Below the pieces are notes generated by a model. The model saw only the letters and a program-made list of their open reading frames with translations. It did not search any database and was not told the origin of the DNA. Below, one piece after another: positions 8,458 to 16,694 of a stretch of DNA of 64,000 bases. The DNA comes from Cyanobacteria bacterium SZAS-4 (GTDB lineage: Bacteria > Cyanobacteriota > Vampirovibrionia > Obscuribacterales > Obscuribacteraceae). The stretch covers positions 186,001-250,000 of the forward strand of contig JAFEAT010000007.1 in assembly GCA_018266255.1 (NCBI GenBank). The letters run 5' to 3'. How positions within the stretch are numbered: the stretch's first letter is position 1; the number at the start of each line of letters is the position of its first letter. The position numbers and the translations under genes are program-made.

Positions 8458-8887
8458 CCAGCACACCACATTGATAAAGAAACAAAGCCGTAAACAATAC
8501 AGTGTAGAACAACCAAAGCACAGTGCTCAGGAGACGAAGCGAAGTATCGACCTTTTTGTTGTCGTGGATCTTGCCAGTGAAGCATACAAATTGAAAAATC
8601 AAACGACTAAGCCAGCACATTGCAAAACATCCGTTTGCGATCATTCCAAGCATCGACCGAACAACCAATACGGATGGTGTAAAGATCATCACCGAACCGA
8701 GCAGAAGCAGTCCGCACGCTATGAAAAGAGTGTGTGCATAAAACACTTGTTCATTGATTGGTGTCAGCTTTTTGAGGTCTTCTCTCCAGTTCAATAATCG
8801 AGCAATATAGACGTGGCCAATCGACAAAACAACCATGGTCACGCCTGCGACTTCCAACGCACGATTGAATATAAAACTCAACGACAT
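8450..8887 (-). CDS. Four-helix membrane protein of unknown function
   Basis: 145 aa, four predicted membrane helices (about 10-28, 48-70, 72-95, 120-140) and a short charged loop RLLNWREDLKKLTP after the first. I recognise no family. It sits third in the overlapping minus-strand operon, sharing 10 nt with the upstream methyltransferase and 8 nt with the DoxX-like gene. A role next to the membrane methyltransferase and BtaA-like enzyme is inferred from position only. Confidence 0.7.
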   Translation of the reverse strand: MSLSFIFNRALEVAGVTMVVLSIGHVYIARLLNWREDLKKLTPINEQVFYAHTLFIACGLLLLGSVMIFTPSVLVVRSMLGMIANGCFAMCWLSRLIFQFVCFTGKIHDNKKVDTSLRLLSTVLWLFYTVLFTALFLYQCGVLDD

Positions 8888-9645
8888 AATTCGTACACCC
8901 TCACAAAAGGTGTGATTTTAAACTGAGTTTGCAAGAGTAAATTAGCTGCCTCGGTGCAGCTTACCCAATCGGCGTTAGACAGGAAATGGAATGCTCCGAT
9001 TCCATACGCAATGAAATTTGCACGATCTCTTAAATGTTCAACAAGCATCACATGACCATTACCAGCTAATATTCGGCGCATTTCTTGAAACAACACCACT
9101 CGCTTTTCGTGATCTCGAACTTCGTGAGCTGCGAACGCTACAAGCACTAGATCAACAGAATCATTTGGTACAGGCCAGTTGGTCAGCGAACTTGAGATCG
9201 GAACGGTTTTAGATGGAAAAAATTTCTGCGCTCGAATTATAGATGGTTCTCGACGTTCCAGAGCAGCGTAAAAATCAACGGTCTGTATCTCACTCGATGG
9301 AAAGATTTTTGCTAACTTACCACCGGTCTCGTCATATCCAGCGTGAACCAAAACTATCCGCTGCGGCTCACCGACAGCTTTTGCCAACCATGACCAATCT
9401 CGCAAAGGAGATAAGTCGTACACCCAATGAGAGGCGATGAGAGAAGCGAATGTCTGCAATAATACTGCCACCAAAATAAGCATCGCAATTTTAGAGACGA
9501 GAGTGTCGACCGATGGAAGAATAGAGATCACAAACAGCCCAACCACAACTAACAGTGCAGCGACGTAGAGTGGCCAGTTAAAGAGAATGACACGGGACAA
9601 ACCGCTAAACCGCGATTGAATGCCAATCTCATTACTCGAAGTCAT
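8878..9645 (-). CDS. Membrane-anchored SAM-dependent methyltransferase
   Basis: 255 aa. Two N-terminal membrane helices (about 20-42 and 50-72) anchor a class I methyltransferase domain. Post-motif I is TVDFY, motif II is SVDLVLVAFAAHEV, and motif III is EMRRILAGNGHVMLVEHLRD, as in Methyltransf_11 enzymes. Motif I (VLVHAGYDETGGK) is degenerate relative to GxGxG. The anchor suggests a membrane or lipid substrate. In betaine-lipid synthesis a BtaB methyltransferase follows BtaA; this protein is a candidate for such a role because a BtaA-like gene is in the same operon, but it is not a clear BtaB. It overlaps the upstream DUF2071 gene by 14 nt. Confidence 0.8.
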   Translation of the reverse strand: MTSSNEIGIQSRFSGLSRVILFNWPLYVAALLVVVGLFVISILPSVDTLVSKIAMLILVAVLLQTFASLIASHWVYDLSPLRDWSWLAKAVGEPQRIVLVHAGYDETGGKLAKIFPSSEIQTVDFYAALERREPSIIRAQKFFPSKTVPISSSLTNWPVPNDSVDLVLVAFAAHEVRDHEKRVVLFQEMRRILAGNGHVMLVEHLRDRANFIAYGIGAFHFLSNADWVSCTEAANLLLQTQFKITPFVRVYELCR

Positions 9646-10444
9646 CGACTTTATCCAAGCTTTTCTGCGAGTAGTAACGCTCGGTCATATTACTTTGCGA
9701 TTCATTCAGCTCTTCACAAATTCCTTCCTTCCAATAGTAGGGAATGTCTTTAAGAAAGAAGGAGCTGCAGTGAACAGGCTTTGCACCTGCGAACTGTTTT
9801 TGCTCGAAAAACGAAATCTTTTGCACGTCAGCAGGTACAGACTTCGGATGCCAGTTCTCACGCACACCTTCCACTCTAATAATCGAGTTAGTTTCCTTTT
9901 CATAGTCAAAAGTGAAAGGCATCGGCCCTGCGAATTTAAGAGCATCGCGAACGCTCGAAAAAGGCGATCCTTTCGGCAAATAATTTTCTGAAGCTGACAA
10001 ATCGGCTTCGCAGATCAATTCGCTAATGCCATCATCCGACGCGCTGTTCAGCTTCAGCCGTTCGTCTGTCAAAGAAAAATCGATATTGGACTTGCAGAAT
10101 CCATAATGCGTTAATAAATTGCCAGTCAAAACCATGCTTGAGCTGTCAGTGTCGGAGCGAAGAATTCGCAAACCACGCAGATTGCGACCTTCATGAGTTT
10201 TAAAACGCACAAAGATTCGGTAACCGAGTAGCAAGTAGTCTTGTGAAATGAAATCCGGAAAACCGCGAGGACGCATTTTGCTAGTTTGCACAGCGGCTAC
10301 CGCAACAAATCCAAAGTTACGATAAGTATCAAGCACCAGCCCTGGTGCTAGCAGAGGCACCAGGATCTCCTTCGGGAAAGCATAGGTCAAGACGAAAACA
10401 AATCCGAAATGAGCCTCCATCGAAAATGGATGTCGTTTAAGCAT
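9632..10444 (-). CDS. DUF2071-like (acetoacetate-decarboxylase-like fold) protein
   Basis: About 270 aa, soluble. Segments such as EILVPLLAPGLVLDTYRNFGFVAV near the start, KMRPRGFP, LLGYRIFVRF and a central beta-rich domain ending near FTFDYEKETNSI resemble the DUF2071/YqjF family, which adopts an acetoacetate-decarboxylase-like barrel. No enzymatic role is established for the family. Start ATG 10444 (MLKRHPFS) chosen; another in-frame start lies at 10459. It is the first gene of the five-gene lipid-type operon and is divergent from the DUF1460 gene across a 115-nt spacer. Confidence 0.65.
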   Translation of the reverse strand: MLKRHPFSMEAHFGFVFVLTYAFPKEILVPLLAPGLVLDTYRNFGFVAVAAVQTSKMRPRGFPDFISQDYLLLGYRIFVRFKTHEGRNLRGLRILRSDTDSSSMVLTGNLLTHYGFCKSNIDFSLTDERLKLNSASDDGISELICEADLSASENYLPKGSPFSSVRDALKFAGPMPFTFDYEKETNSIIRVEGVRENWHPKSVPADVQKISFFEQKQFAGAKPVHCSSFFLKDIPYYWKEGICEELNESQSNMTERYYSQKSLDKVDDFE

Positions 10445-10514
10445 ATAAGCTGGAAACAATGCCGGCGCCTCACATCGACAACAGTAGACTCAAGTGTACC
10501 AGCTGCCGTTGAAG

Positions 10515-10520
10515 TATAAT
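10515..10520 (+). promoter_or_regulatory. Probable -10 box TATAAT for the DUF1460 gene
   Basis: A perfect TATAAT 40 nt before the GTG start at 10560, in the divergent spacer. No good -35 hexamer is seen 16-18 nt upstream, so an activator may be needed. Confidence 0.45.
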
Positions 10521-10559
10521 AAACCTGCCTGAACTAACACTGCCATCGATGGATTAACT

Positions 10560-11507
10560 GTGCCTGCGAATCACTTTTCCCAAGCTTCCTCAACGACCGA
10601 TTTCGGCAAATTTTGCACAATCGCGGCACTTTTCAGTGTTCTAGTTGCAGTTGGACTAGCTGTCAGACCAGTATTTGCTGAAGACTCGAAAGGAGCAGCG
10701 AGCGACGCTAAAAACGAAGTCTTTGTGCGCATCCTGAACAAAGCTGATGAAGGCAAGTGGAAAGACCTCCCAATCGGCGAGTTGATGGGGAAAATTGCCT
10801 ACGAGCTTGTTGGCACACCATATGTCGGTGGAGTACTGGATCGCAACGCAAATCAAGAGGTTTGCACTGTTGATTTGACGTCTCTGGATTGCGTCACATT
10901 CTTCGAATCAACCCTCGACTTTGCACGCATGTTGAAAAAAGGCGGAACAACACCAGAAGCACTTGTCAAAGAAGTGAGTTTCACACGATACCGTGGTGGC
11001 ATTCCTCGCGACTACACGAGCAGGCTTCACTACACAACCGACTGGTTTCATGATAACGAGCGCAAGCATGTCGTTAAGCTGATGCCAAAACTTCCAGGGT
11101 CTGCACCATTCACACAGAAAGTAGGTTTTATGTCTACTCATCCGCAGCTTTATCCTGCGCTCAAAGCGCATCCTGAATTTGTAGCGGTGCTAAAGAAACA
11201 GGAAGAAACGATTAACAGTCGCCATCTGCATTTTGTACCTATGGACAAAATTGCAGCTATTGAACCACTGTTGCAAACTGGCGACATCGTTGGGGTCTGC
11301 ACGAATCAGCCCGGACTAGACATCGTGCACACAGGTTTGATATTCCGCGATAGTGCGGGGGTCGCACACTTCATGGATGCTTCCTCCAAAAAGAGCAACA
11401 TGAAGGTGACAATCGAACCAGGACCAATTAGTGGTGCGCTGGGCTGGTCGAAAAACAATATCGGAATTATGGTGGCACGTCCGCTCGAACCGGCTAGGAA
11501 GCAGTAA
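10560..11507 (+). CDS. Exported DUF1460 N-acetylmuramoyl-L-alanine amidase-like protein
   Basis: 315 aa with an N-terminal signal segment (hydrophobic AALFSVLVAVGLAV, then PVFAED, cleavage near residue 41). The DUF1460 core is visible: SLDCVTFFESTLDFARM carries the candidate catalytic Cys, GIPRDYTSRLHYTTDWF the conserved His region, DIVGVCTN and HTGLIF the second half, and AHFMDASS the third polar site. The family has an NlpC/P60-like fold and is thought to cut cell-wall peptides. Start is GTG. nth follows 28 nt downstream on the same strand. Confidence 0.85.
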   Translation: MPANHFSQASSTTDFGKFCTIAALFSVLVAVGLAVRPVFAEDSKGAASDAKNEVFVRILNKADEGKWKDLPIGELMGKIAYELVGTPYVGGVLDRNANQEVCTVDLTSLDCVTFFESTLDFARMLKKGGTTPEALVKEVSFTRYRGGIPRDYTSRLHYTTDWFHDNERKHVVKLMPKLPGSAPFTQKVGFMSTHPQLYPALKAHPEFVAVLKKQEETINSRHLHFVPMDKIAAIEPLLQTGDIVGVCTNQPGLDIVHTGLIFRDSAGVAHFMDASSKKSNMKVTIEPGPISGALGWSKNNIGIMVARPLEPARKQ

Positions 11508-11535
11508 AATTCAAAGATATTCAAAGGACAAAACA

Positions 11536-12498
11536 GTGAAGAAAACGAGCGAAATCAAGAAACCTGCACAAAATCCAAAAACCAAGCCGGTAGCCGCAAC
11601 CAAATCGAAATCCGTAGCCAAGTCGACAACTGCAGCGAAATCGAAATCCGCAGCCAAGCCGGTAACCGCAAACAAGTCCAAATCCGCAGCAAAGCCGACC
11701 GGTACGACCAAGTCCAAATCCGCAGCAAAGCCGACCGCTACGACCAATTCCAAATCCACAGCCAAGCCGACCACCGCGACCAAGTCCAAATCTGCAGTTA
11801 AGCCGACCACCGCGACCAAGCTCAAAGCCGCAGCCAAACCCAAAGGCGCAGCAGAGCCACCTGTTAAGTTGGTGTCGACCGATGTCGCACAGAAAGAAAT
11901 GAAACTGTTATGTCAGGAATATCCTGAAGCAGAGTGCGAATTAGATTACTCCAGCGCCTTTCAGTTACTCACCGCTGTGATCATGTCGGCACAAACAACT
12001 GATGTTACAGTAAACAAAGTCACCCCGACTCTGTTTGAGAGATTTCCGGACGCAAAAGCCCTTGCGGAAGCGGACCTTGATGAAGTCAAAGAGATCATCA
12101 AGCCGACCGGTTTCTTCAATGCAAAAGCGAACAACATTCAAAAATGCGCTCAAGCATTGGTGGCAAACTTTGGCGGCGAAGTGCCTAAAACAATCGAGGA
12201 GCTAACGACACTTCCTGGTGTTGGTCGAAAAACTGCAAATGTGGTGCTTGGTGTCGTATTTGGTGTGCCTGGTTGGACGGTCGATACTCACGTTCAACGT
12301 CTTTCTGCGCGCTTAGGATTTACAAAAAATACCGAACCAGAAAAAATTGAAGTCGATTTACAAAAGCTTTTCCCAGAACAAGATTGGTCGCAACTGTCTA
12401 TCACATTGATCTGGCATGGCAGAAGAATGTGTTTCGCGCGCAAGCCAGATTGCCCTCGTTGCCCAGTTCAAGACCTCTGCCCAAGCGCGATGGTCTGA
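11536..12498 (+). CDS. nth: Endonuclease III with a Lys/Ala repeat N-terminal tail
   Basis: Bifunctional DNA glycosylase/AP lyase of base-excision repair. The catalytic part (about residue 115 on) has the helix-hairpin-helix LPGVGRKTANVV with the lyase Lys, VDTHVQR with the catalytic Asp, and the [4Fe-4S] ligands CFARKPDCPRCPVQDLC in the normal C-x6-C-x2-C-x5-C spacing. Residues about 22-105 are seven 12-residue repeats of the type TKSKSAAKPTTA, resembling histone H1/HU-like tails and unlike ordinary Nth (about 210 aa). Start GTG 11536 has AAAGGA 7 nt upstream; the longer ORF from 11431 would overlap the previous gene. The tail probably adds non-specific DNA binding (inference). Confidence 0.93.
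   Translation: MKKTSEIKKPAQNPKTKPVAATKSKSVAKSTTAAKSKSAAKPVTANKSKSAAKPTGTTKSKSAAKPTATTNSKSTAKPTTATKSKSAVKPTTATKLKAAAKPKGAAEPPVKLVSTDVAQKEMKLLCQEYPEAECELDYSSAFQLLTAVIMSAQTTDVTVNKVTPTLFERFPDAKALAEADLDEVKEIIKPTGFFNAKANNIQKCAQALVANFGGEVPKTIEELTTLPGVGRKTANVVLGVVFGVPGWTVDTHVQRLSARLGFTKNTEPEKIEVDLQKLFPEQDWSQLSITLIWHGRRMCFARKPDCPRCPVQDLCPSAMV
11599..11850 (+). repeat. Seven in-frame 36-nt repeats encoding the basic tail of Nth
   Basis: Each 36-nt unit encodes (T/A/N)KSKSxAKPxxx. Copies differ by synonymous and replacement changes, so the array is not brand new. The AK-rich composition is also visible in the amino-acid pattern SKSAAKP repeated from the second to the sixth unit. Confidence 0.92.
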
Positions 12499-12521
12499 AC
12501 TTTGCACCGACGGTCTTAAAT

Positions 12522-12561
12522 GCTAATGGTCCAAACGCTAAGAGGCTAATGATCCAAACGC
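12522..12561. repeat. 17-nt direct repeat across the stop of the convergent TPR gene
   Basis: GCTAATGGTCCAAACGC (12522-12538) and GCTAATGATCCAAACGC (12545-12561) differ at one base. The second contains the TAG stop (12546-12548 on the minus strand) of the TPR gene. A related copy, ATGGTCTGAACTTTGC with the nth stop and ACGGTCTTAAATGC, lies just upstream. Confidence 0.8.
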
Positions 12562-13586
12562 AAGTTGAGCACAGGTTTCACTTCTGATTTGGAGTGGTGC
12601 GCACAACGATTTTGATCTTGCACGATGTCGTCCAAATTTTTCGTGTGACCACTAATCGCGGTGGACCGAGCTAGCTCGAAATACTTTTGAGCGTCTTTAT
12701 CGCGATGGTGCTGACAATAGAATCTGGCTAATTGCGCATAACTATTTGCGAGCCTTCCACCGCCTGGATGGCTAACTTCGTCTTTCTTGATGGCGTGCTT
12801 GTACAGCTCCTCTGCTTGCTTCAAATCTCCCCGATCTGCACAAATGATCGCCATAAATTGTTCGCGAGTTGATCTGTATCGATCACTTTTAGTCTTCGTT
12901 TCTATGTCTTCTGCAATTTGGATCATCTTTTCCGCAGCAGCCTTATCTCCTCGATCGTATTTCAAGATTGCATGATGCAGAATTTGTTTCGGCAAGGAAT
13001 AGTTTCCGGAACCCACAGAACGACTGGTGATTCCCATCGATTTGGTAATCAAAGGTGCTGCTTCCGCGTAACGACCTTTGTCCAGATAAAGGGCTGCAAG
13101 TGATCCATAACTACGAGCGAGGTTCGGATGATTAACGCCAAAGACCTTTTCACGAATTTCAATCGCTTTTTTATAACAATATTCCTGGTCCGATGCTGGT
13201 GCTTCATCCAAATAAGCGCCGGCCAAATCTTCCATACAAACAGTCACTGATTCATTGGGATGACCAGAACGTTTCGCCGCTAGAGCGAGTTCCAGTGCGG
13301 CCTTTTCATACACCTCTGCTTCTTTTATATTGTTCATCGCCACACAAACGGCAGCGAGACGCGCTTGTGACTCAGCAACTTGTGGCGTGTCTTTACCAGC
13401 TTTACGAGCCAATTCTAACGACTGAAGATAATACTTTTTCGACTCTTTGTAGTCGTGCAACAACTCAAAACGATTGCCTTCATCAACGAGATCATCCCAA
13501 CTCATCGCTGCCAAAGATCTCTGCTGCACTGAACAGAAGAGAGATAGCGTTAAAACTGCTGAGACAATTGCGTTATTTCGAGGCAT
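12546..13586 (-). CDS. Exported tetratricopeptide-repeat protein
   Basis: 346 aa. An N-terminal signal segment (NAIVSAVLTLSLFCSVQQ, then LAAMS) is followed by about seven kinesin-light-chain-like TPRs, for example YKESKKYYLQSLELARKAG, DKGRYAEAAPLITKSMGI and DLKQAEELYKHAIKKDE. No catalytic domain. Start ATG 13586 (MPRNN) gives a standard signal peptide. It is related to the TPR protein at 15397-16476 (same size, same opening repeat), with an acyl-activating enzyme between them. A role as an envelope scaffold is inference. Convergent with nth; its stop lies in a direct repeat. Confidence 0.85.
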   Translation of the reverse strand: MPRNNAIVSAVLTLSLFCSVQQRSLAAMSWDDLVDEGNRFELLHDYKESKKYYLQSLELARKAGKDTPQVAESQARLAAVCVAMNNIKEAEVYEKAALELALAAKRSGHPNESVTVCMEDLAGAYLDEAPASDQEYCYKKAIEIREKVFGVNHPNLARSYGSLAALYLDKGRYAEAAPLITKSMGITSRSVGSGNYSLPKQILHHAILKYDRGDKAAAEKMIQIAEDIETKTKSDRYRSTREQFMAIICADRGDLKQAEELYKHAIKKDEVSHPGGGRLANSYAQLARFYCQHHRDKDAQKYFELARSTAISGHTKNLDDIVQDQNRCAHHSKSEVKPVLNLRLDH

Positions 13587-13684
13587 ACTACTCACCACGA
13601 CTCTACTGTTCTAGCACGGAAGTGGGCCCCTGGATCAAATTCAGAGTGATTTATCCTGGGATAATCTACGCGGACAGATGCCAA

Positions 13685-15340
13685 TTATCGATTGGCAGCC
13701 TCATGACTTTTTAACCAGTCGAGCACCAACATGCGCTTTATCTCGCCAAAGTGAGTTCGGGGCAGCTCATCGGTCGAAATTACAATTCGAGTCGGTATTT
13801 TGGATGAGGGTTGATTCTTCATCAACGATGCAACGGACTTGTTGATACCACCAATTTTCTGGTTTTTCTTTTCTGGCACTACAATTGCCACCACTTCCTG
13901 ATGATGGAAACTGTTTGCGTCTCGAATTCCAACGACGCAGACTTCCTTAATCAGTGCTGACTGCGAAATCAACTGTTCAACTTCTTGCGGATAGAATTTG
14001 CTGCCATCCACCAAATGAATCAAGTCTTTGATTCGTCCGTTGATGTACAAGAACCCGTCTTCGTCAAATACACCTAAATCGCCGGTGTAGAGCCAACCAG
14101 AGCTATCGATAGCAACATTAGTTTTGTCCTCACTGTTGTAATATCCGCGCATTACGTGAGGTCCCCTCGTCACCACTTCGCCCTCATCTCCTACGCCCTT
14201 GGATCCAATCAAGCGCACTTCAATGTCAGGCAACGGTTTACCGACAGAATGCATGCGGAAATTATCGTGGCTGTTAATGGAAGTAAGTGAACTCGATTCC
14301 GCCAATCCATATCCATGACATATGTCAACACCGACAGTATCAAGAAAATACTCAACATCACGTGGAAGTGGTGCCCCAGCAGTGATGAAACTTCGAAACT
14401 GAGGACCAATCAAATCATGTACCAGGGGAAACAGTCTTCGCCTCGATCTTCGAGGCAACAGCTTTGCTAATCCAAATCGCATTTTGAACTGCAATCGCTT
14501 TTGCATGCTAGATTTTGCAAGCTTTTTTTGAATCAAATTTTTCATCGAGTTCAAAAATGGTGCAGTCGCAATCATGTAAGTTATGTTTTGTTTGTGCAAA
14601 GCTTTGACTTTAGTTTTGAACGTGGAATCAGGCAGATAACAGACCTGACCACCAGCGAACAAAACGCCCAGAAATCCCAGAGTCAATTCAGTCACCTGAG
14701 TCATCGACACGGCAGATAAGAACAGGTCCTTTTTACCGACATCAAATAAATACTCCAGAGATTCAGCTTGAGAGAGCAGATTGTTAAAGGTGAGCATGAC
14801 GCCCTTCGATTCGCCAGTTACACCAGCGGTGTATACAATCAAAGCCGTTTCTTCTAAGTCTCGCTCGCGTCCTTCCCTCAAAATGTGTGTCGAAACTCCT
14901 TGCAACGTTTTGTGGGAGCTACGGGACGAGGTTTCATCCATAACGATCACAGTGCCGACTGTTTCATTACCCGCCACCACTCTTGATGCCAATTCGAAAC
15001 ATCTTTTGGAGGCAAATAGAAATCTGGGTGCAGAATCCAACACCTGCAACGCCAACTCTTCTGCCGGCAATTTGGAATCCAAAGGCACCAAAATTGCTCC
15101 AGCTCGAATTGCAGCGAAGAACACCACACCAAATTCTGGATTAGACTCAGAGAGAACCGCTATTCTGTCGCCAGAGTTGATACCACTTTCAATCAGATAA
15201 TTCGAAAGATGCTGAGCGCTTCGCTGAAGATCTTCAAAGCGAAGCTGCATCCATTCACCATCTCTGAAAACTGAGATAGCAGGATTGGCTCGAAGCATGC
15301 CAGCTTTCTGATAGATCAAATCCAAAACACTTAAATGCAC
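13685..15340 (-). CDS. AMP-dependent acyl-activating enzyme (acyl-CoA/ACP synthetase-like)
   Basis: 551 aa of the ANL superfamily, which activates carboxylic acids through an acyl-adenylate. The P-loop A3 motif is VYTAGVTGESKGVML, with Ala and Val replacing the usual Ser and Thr. A5 is HGYGLAESSSLTS, A7 YTGDLG, A8 GRIKDLIHLVDGSKFYP, and A10 near the end is TRTHFGEIKR-like with the catalytic Lys region. A5 and A8 are good; the A3 changes leave the Lys. Start GTG 15340 is preceded by TTGGAG at a proper distance; the TTG at 15352 lies within that Shine-Dalgarno. Substrate unknown. Flanked by two exported TPR genes on the same strand. Confidence 0.88.
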   Translation of the reverse strand: MHLSVLDLIYQKAGMLRANPAISVFRDGEWMQLRFEDLQRSAQHLSNYLIESGINSGDRIAVLSESNPEFGVVFFAAIRAGAILVPLDSKLPAEELALQVLDSAPRFLFASKRCFELASRVVAGNETVGTVIVMDETSSRSSHKTLQGVSTHILREGRERDLEETALIVYTAGVTGESKGVMLTFNNLLSQAESLEYLFDVGKKDLFLSAVSMTQVTELTLGFLGVLFAGGQVCYLPDSTFKTKVKALHKQNITYMIATAPFLNSMKNLIQKKLAKSSMQKRLQFKMRFGLAKLLPRRSRRRLFPLVHDLIGPQFRSFITAGAPLPRDVEYFLDTVGVDICHGYGLAESSSLTSINSHDNFRMHSVGKPLPDIEVRLIGSKGVGDEGEVVTRGPHVMRGYYNSEDKTNVAIDSSGWLYTGDLGVFDEDGFLYINGRIKDLIHLVDGSKFYPQEVEQLISQSALIKEVCVVGIRDANSFHHQEVVAIVVPEKKNQKIGGINKSVASLMKNQPSSKIPTRIVISTDELPRTHFGEIKRMLVLDWLKSHEAANR

Positions 15341-15396
15341 AATCAGCTCCAACAGGTTCTAATCGGACTCTATCGCAACTAACAAAAGTTCGCCAG

Positions 15397-16476
15397 TCAG
15401 CGCTTGGAGTTCAACTCTTTTAGCTGCGCTTCCAATTTGGTGGCATCTGCTGAGTGGTGCTGCAAACGAGCGATTTTGATGGCGAGTTCGAGCCCTTGAA
15501 CACGTACCATTTTCAATGATTTAGGATCCTTCTGCATAATAGACAGAGCCTGATTTATCGCCTTTTCCGCGTCATTTAATCTATGCGATTCCAAATAAAT
15601 TCGAGCCATGCAGACCAGGTCATATCCATACTCGAAATAGTCAACGCCATGTTGTTCTTTATGTATGATCTGAGCGGATTTCGCTTCCAGTTCGGCTTCC
15701 TTAAATCTCCCCATCTTTGTCAAAATGATGGCACGCAAACGGGCAACATTTGCCACGACTTCGACACTGCCTGCGGCTCCGGAACGCGCAATCAATTCAG
15801 CCTGAGCGCAATATTTCTCCGCATCCTGCACTCGACCAATGTTGTTGTAGACATTGGCCAGTTGTAAGGCGAGTTGTCCGGTCACTCCACTCATTTTGCC
15901 AGTGAGCGAGACACTGCGCTCATAACCCTGTTTTAGATATTTATCGCCTTCTGCAACCTTGCCGCGTGCCACCAATTCCGCACCGTAAAGCACTTCGATT
16001 GTGGGCAAAAGTTTGTGCCTTGCGTTGATAGTTTTGCGCAGAGTGAGGCAATGTAGATAACACCTCTCAGTTTGTTGACTGGCGCCCATCAGTTGGTAGG
16101 CATCGGACAAATCGTCCAGCCATACGAATGCCTCGGGATCACCTTTTCCATCTTTCATCAAGAAAGAGGCGATCTCTTTTGCTTTGACATAGTGCGGCTC
16201 GGCGAGATCTAACTTACCTTGCAAAACATAGACAGCGGCGAGTCGAGCTTCGCACTCCTGTACTTCGGCAGAATTGGCACCAAATTTCTGCGCCTCCTCT
16301 ATGGCTTTCAAATAGTCTGTCTCAGAAAGACGCATATCATGACTAATCTGAGCTTGCTGTGCGACGTTAAGCAGCGTGCGCAACTTTTCTCTAGACGGCG
16401 GTGCAGCGAAAGTCGGCAAACCGATAGAGCACAGCATTAGCAGCGACAGGGTAAATTTAAGCAGATTTTGCTTCAT
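15397..16476 (-). CDS. Exported tetratricopeptide-repeat protein
   Basis: 359 aa with a clear signal peptide (KFTLSLLMLCSIGLPTFAA, cleavage near residue 24). The rest is TPR helices: SETDYLKAIEEAQKFG, KLDLAEPHYVKAKEIAS, VQDAEKYCAQAELIA, RFKEAELEAKSAQII, LNDAEKAINQALSIM. It resembles the protein at 12546-13586 and the N-terminal TPR block of the CHAT proteins across the divergent spacer, which suggests local duplication of a TPR export cassette. No enzymatic motif. First gene of the minus-strand group; 45 nt separate it from the acyl-activating enzyme gene. Confidence 0.87.
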   Translation of the reverse strand: MKQNLLKFTLSLLMLCSIGLPTFAAPPSREKLRTLLNVAQQAQISHDMRLSETDYLKAIEEAQKFGANSAEVQECEARLAAVYVLQGKLDLAEPHYVKAKEIASFLMKDGKGDPEAFVWLDDLSDAYQLMGASQQTERCYLHCLTLRKTINARHKLLPTIEVLYGAELVARGKVAEGDKYLKQGYERSVSLTGKMSGVTGQLALQLANVYNNIGRVQDAEKYCAQAELIARSGAAGSVEVVANVARLRAIILTKMGRFKEAELEAKSAQIIHKEQHGVDYFEYGYDLVCMARIYLESHRLNDAEKAINQALSIMQKDPKSLKMVRVQGLELAIKIARLQHHSADATKLEAQLKELNSKR

Positions 16477-16577
16477 TGTTACACTGTATCAGCTAACAGG
16501 GTTCTACTCCGGGTGGTTGTCAGCAAGATGTGCACCAATCAGATTTGGAGTCTCTATCGTTTAATGCTTTAAATACC

Positions 16578-16594
16578 GCGCTCCAAAGGAGCGC
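16578..16594. other. Perfect 7-bp inverted repeat in the divergent TPR/CHAT spacer
   Basis: GCGCTCC-AAA-GGAGCGC, with a 3-nt loop, lies between the minus-strand TPR gene and the plus-strand CHAT gene, upstream of both. It could be an operator or a small RNA hairpin. No T-run follows, so a terminator is unlikely. Confidence 0.6.
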
Positions 16595-16633
16595 TCTGGC
16601 TCCAATTGAGGTTCCAAGATGCCCCAGAACAAT

Positions 16634-16661
16634 TTGCCTGAGGAGCCCATTCGGTTAAAAT
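16634..16661 (+). promoter_or_regulatory. Candidate promoter for the first TPR-CHAT gene
   Basis: TTGCCT (16634-16639), 16-nt spacer, TAAAAT (16656-16661). Transcription would begin near 16668, after the GTG at 16665, which supports the ATG at 16695 as the start. Confidence 0.4.
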
Positions 16662-16694
16662 ACGGTGAGGACCAGACTTACGGGATCAAGAGCG

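Noticed and set aside
16577..16595. Terminator for the TPR gene
   Set aside because: The hairpin is upstream of both divergent genes and has no T-run.
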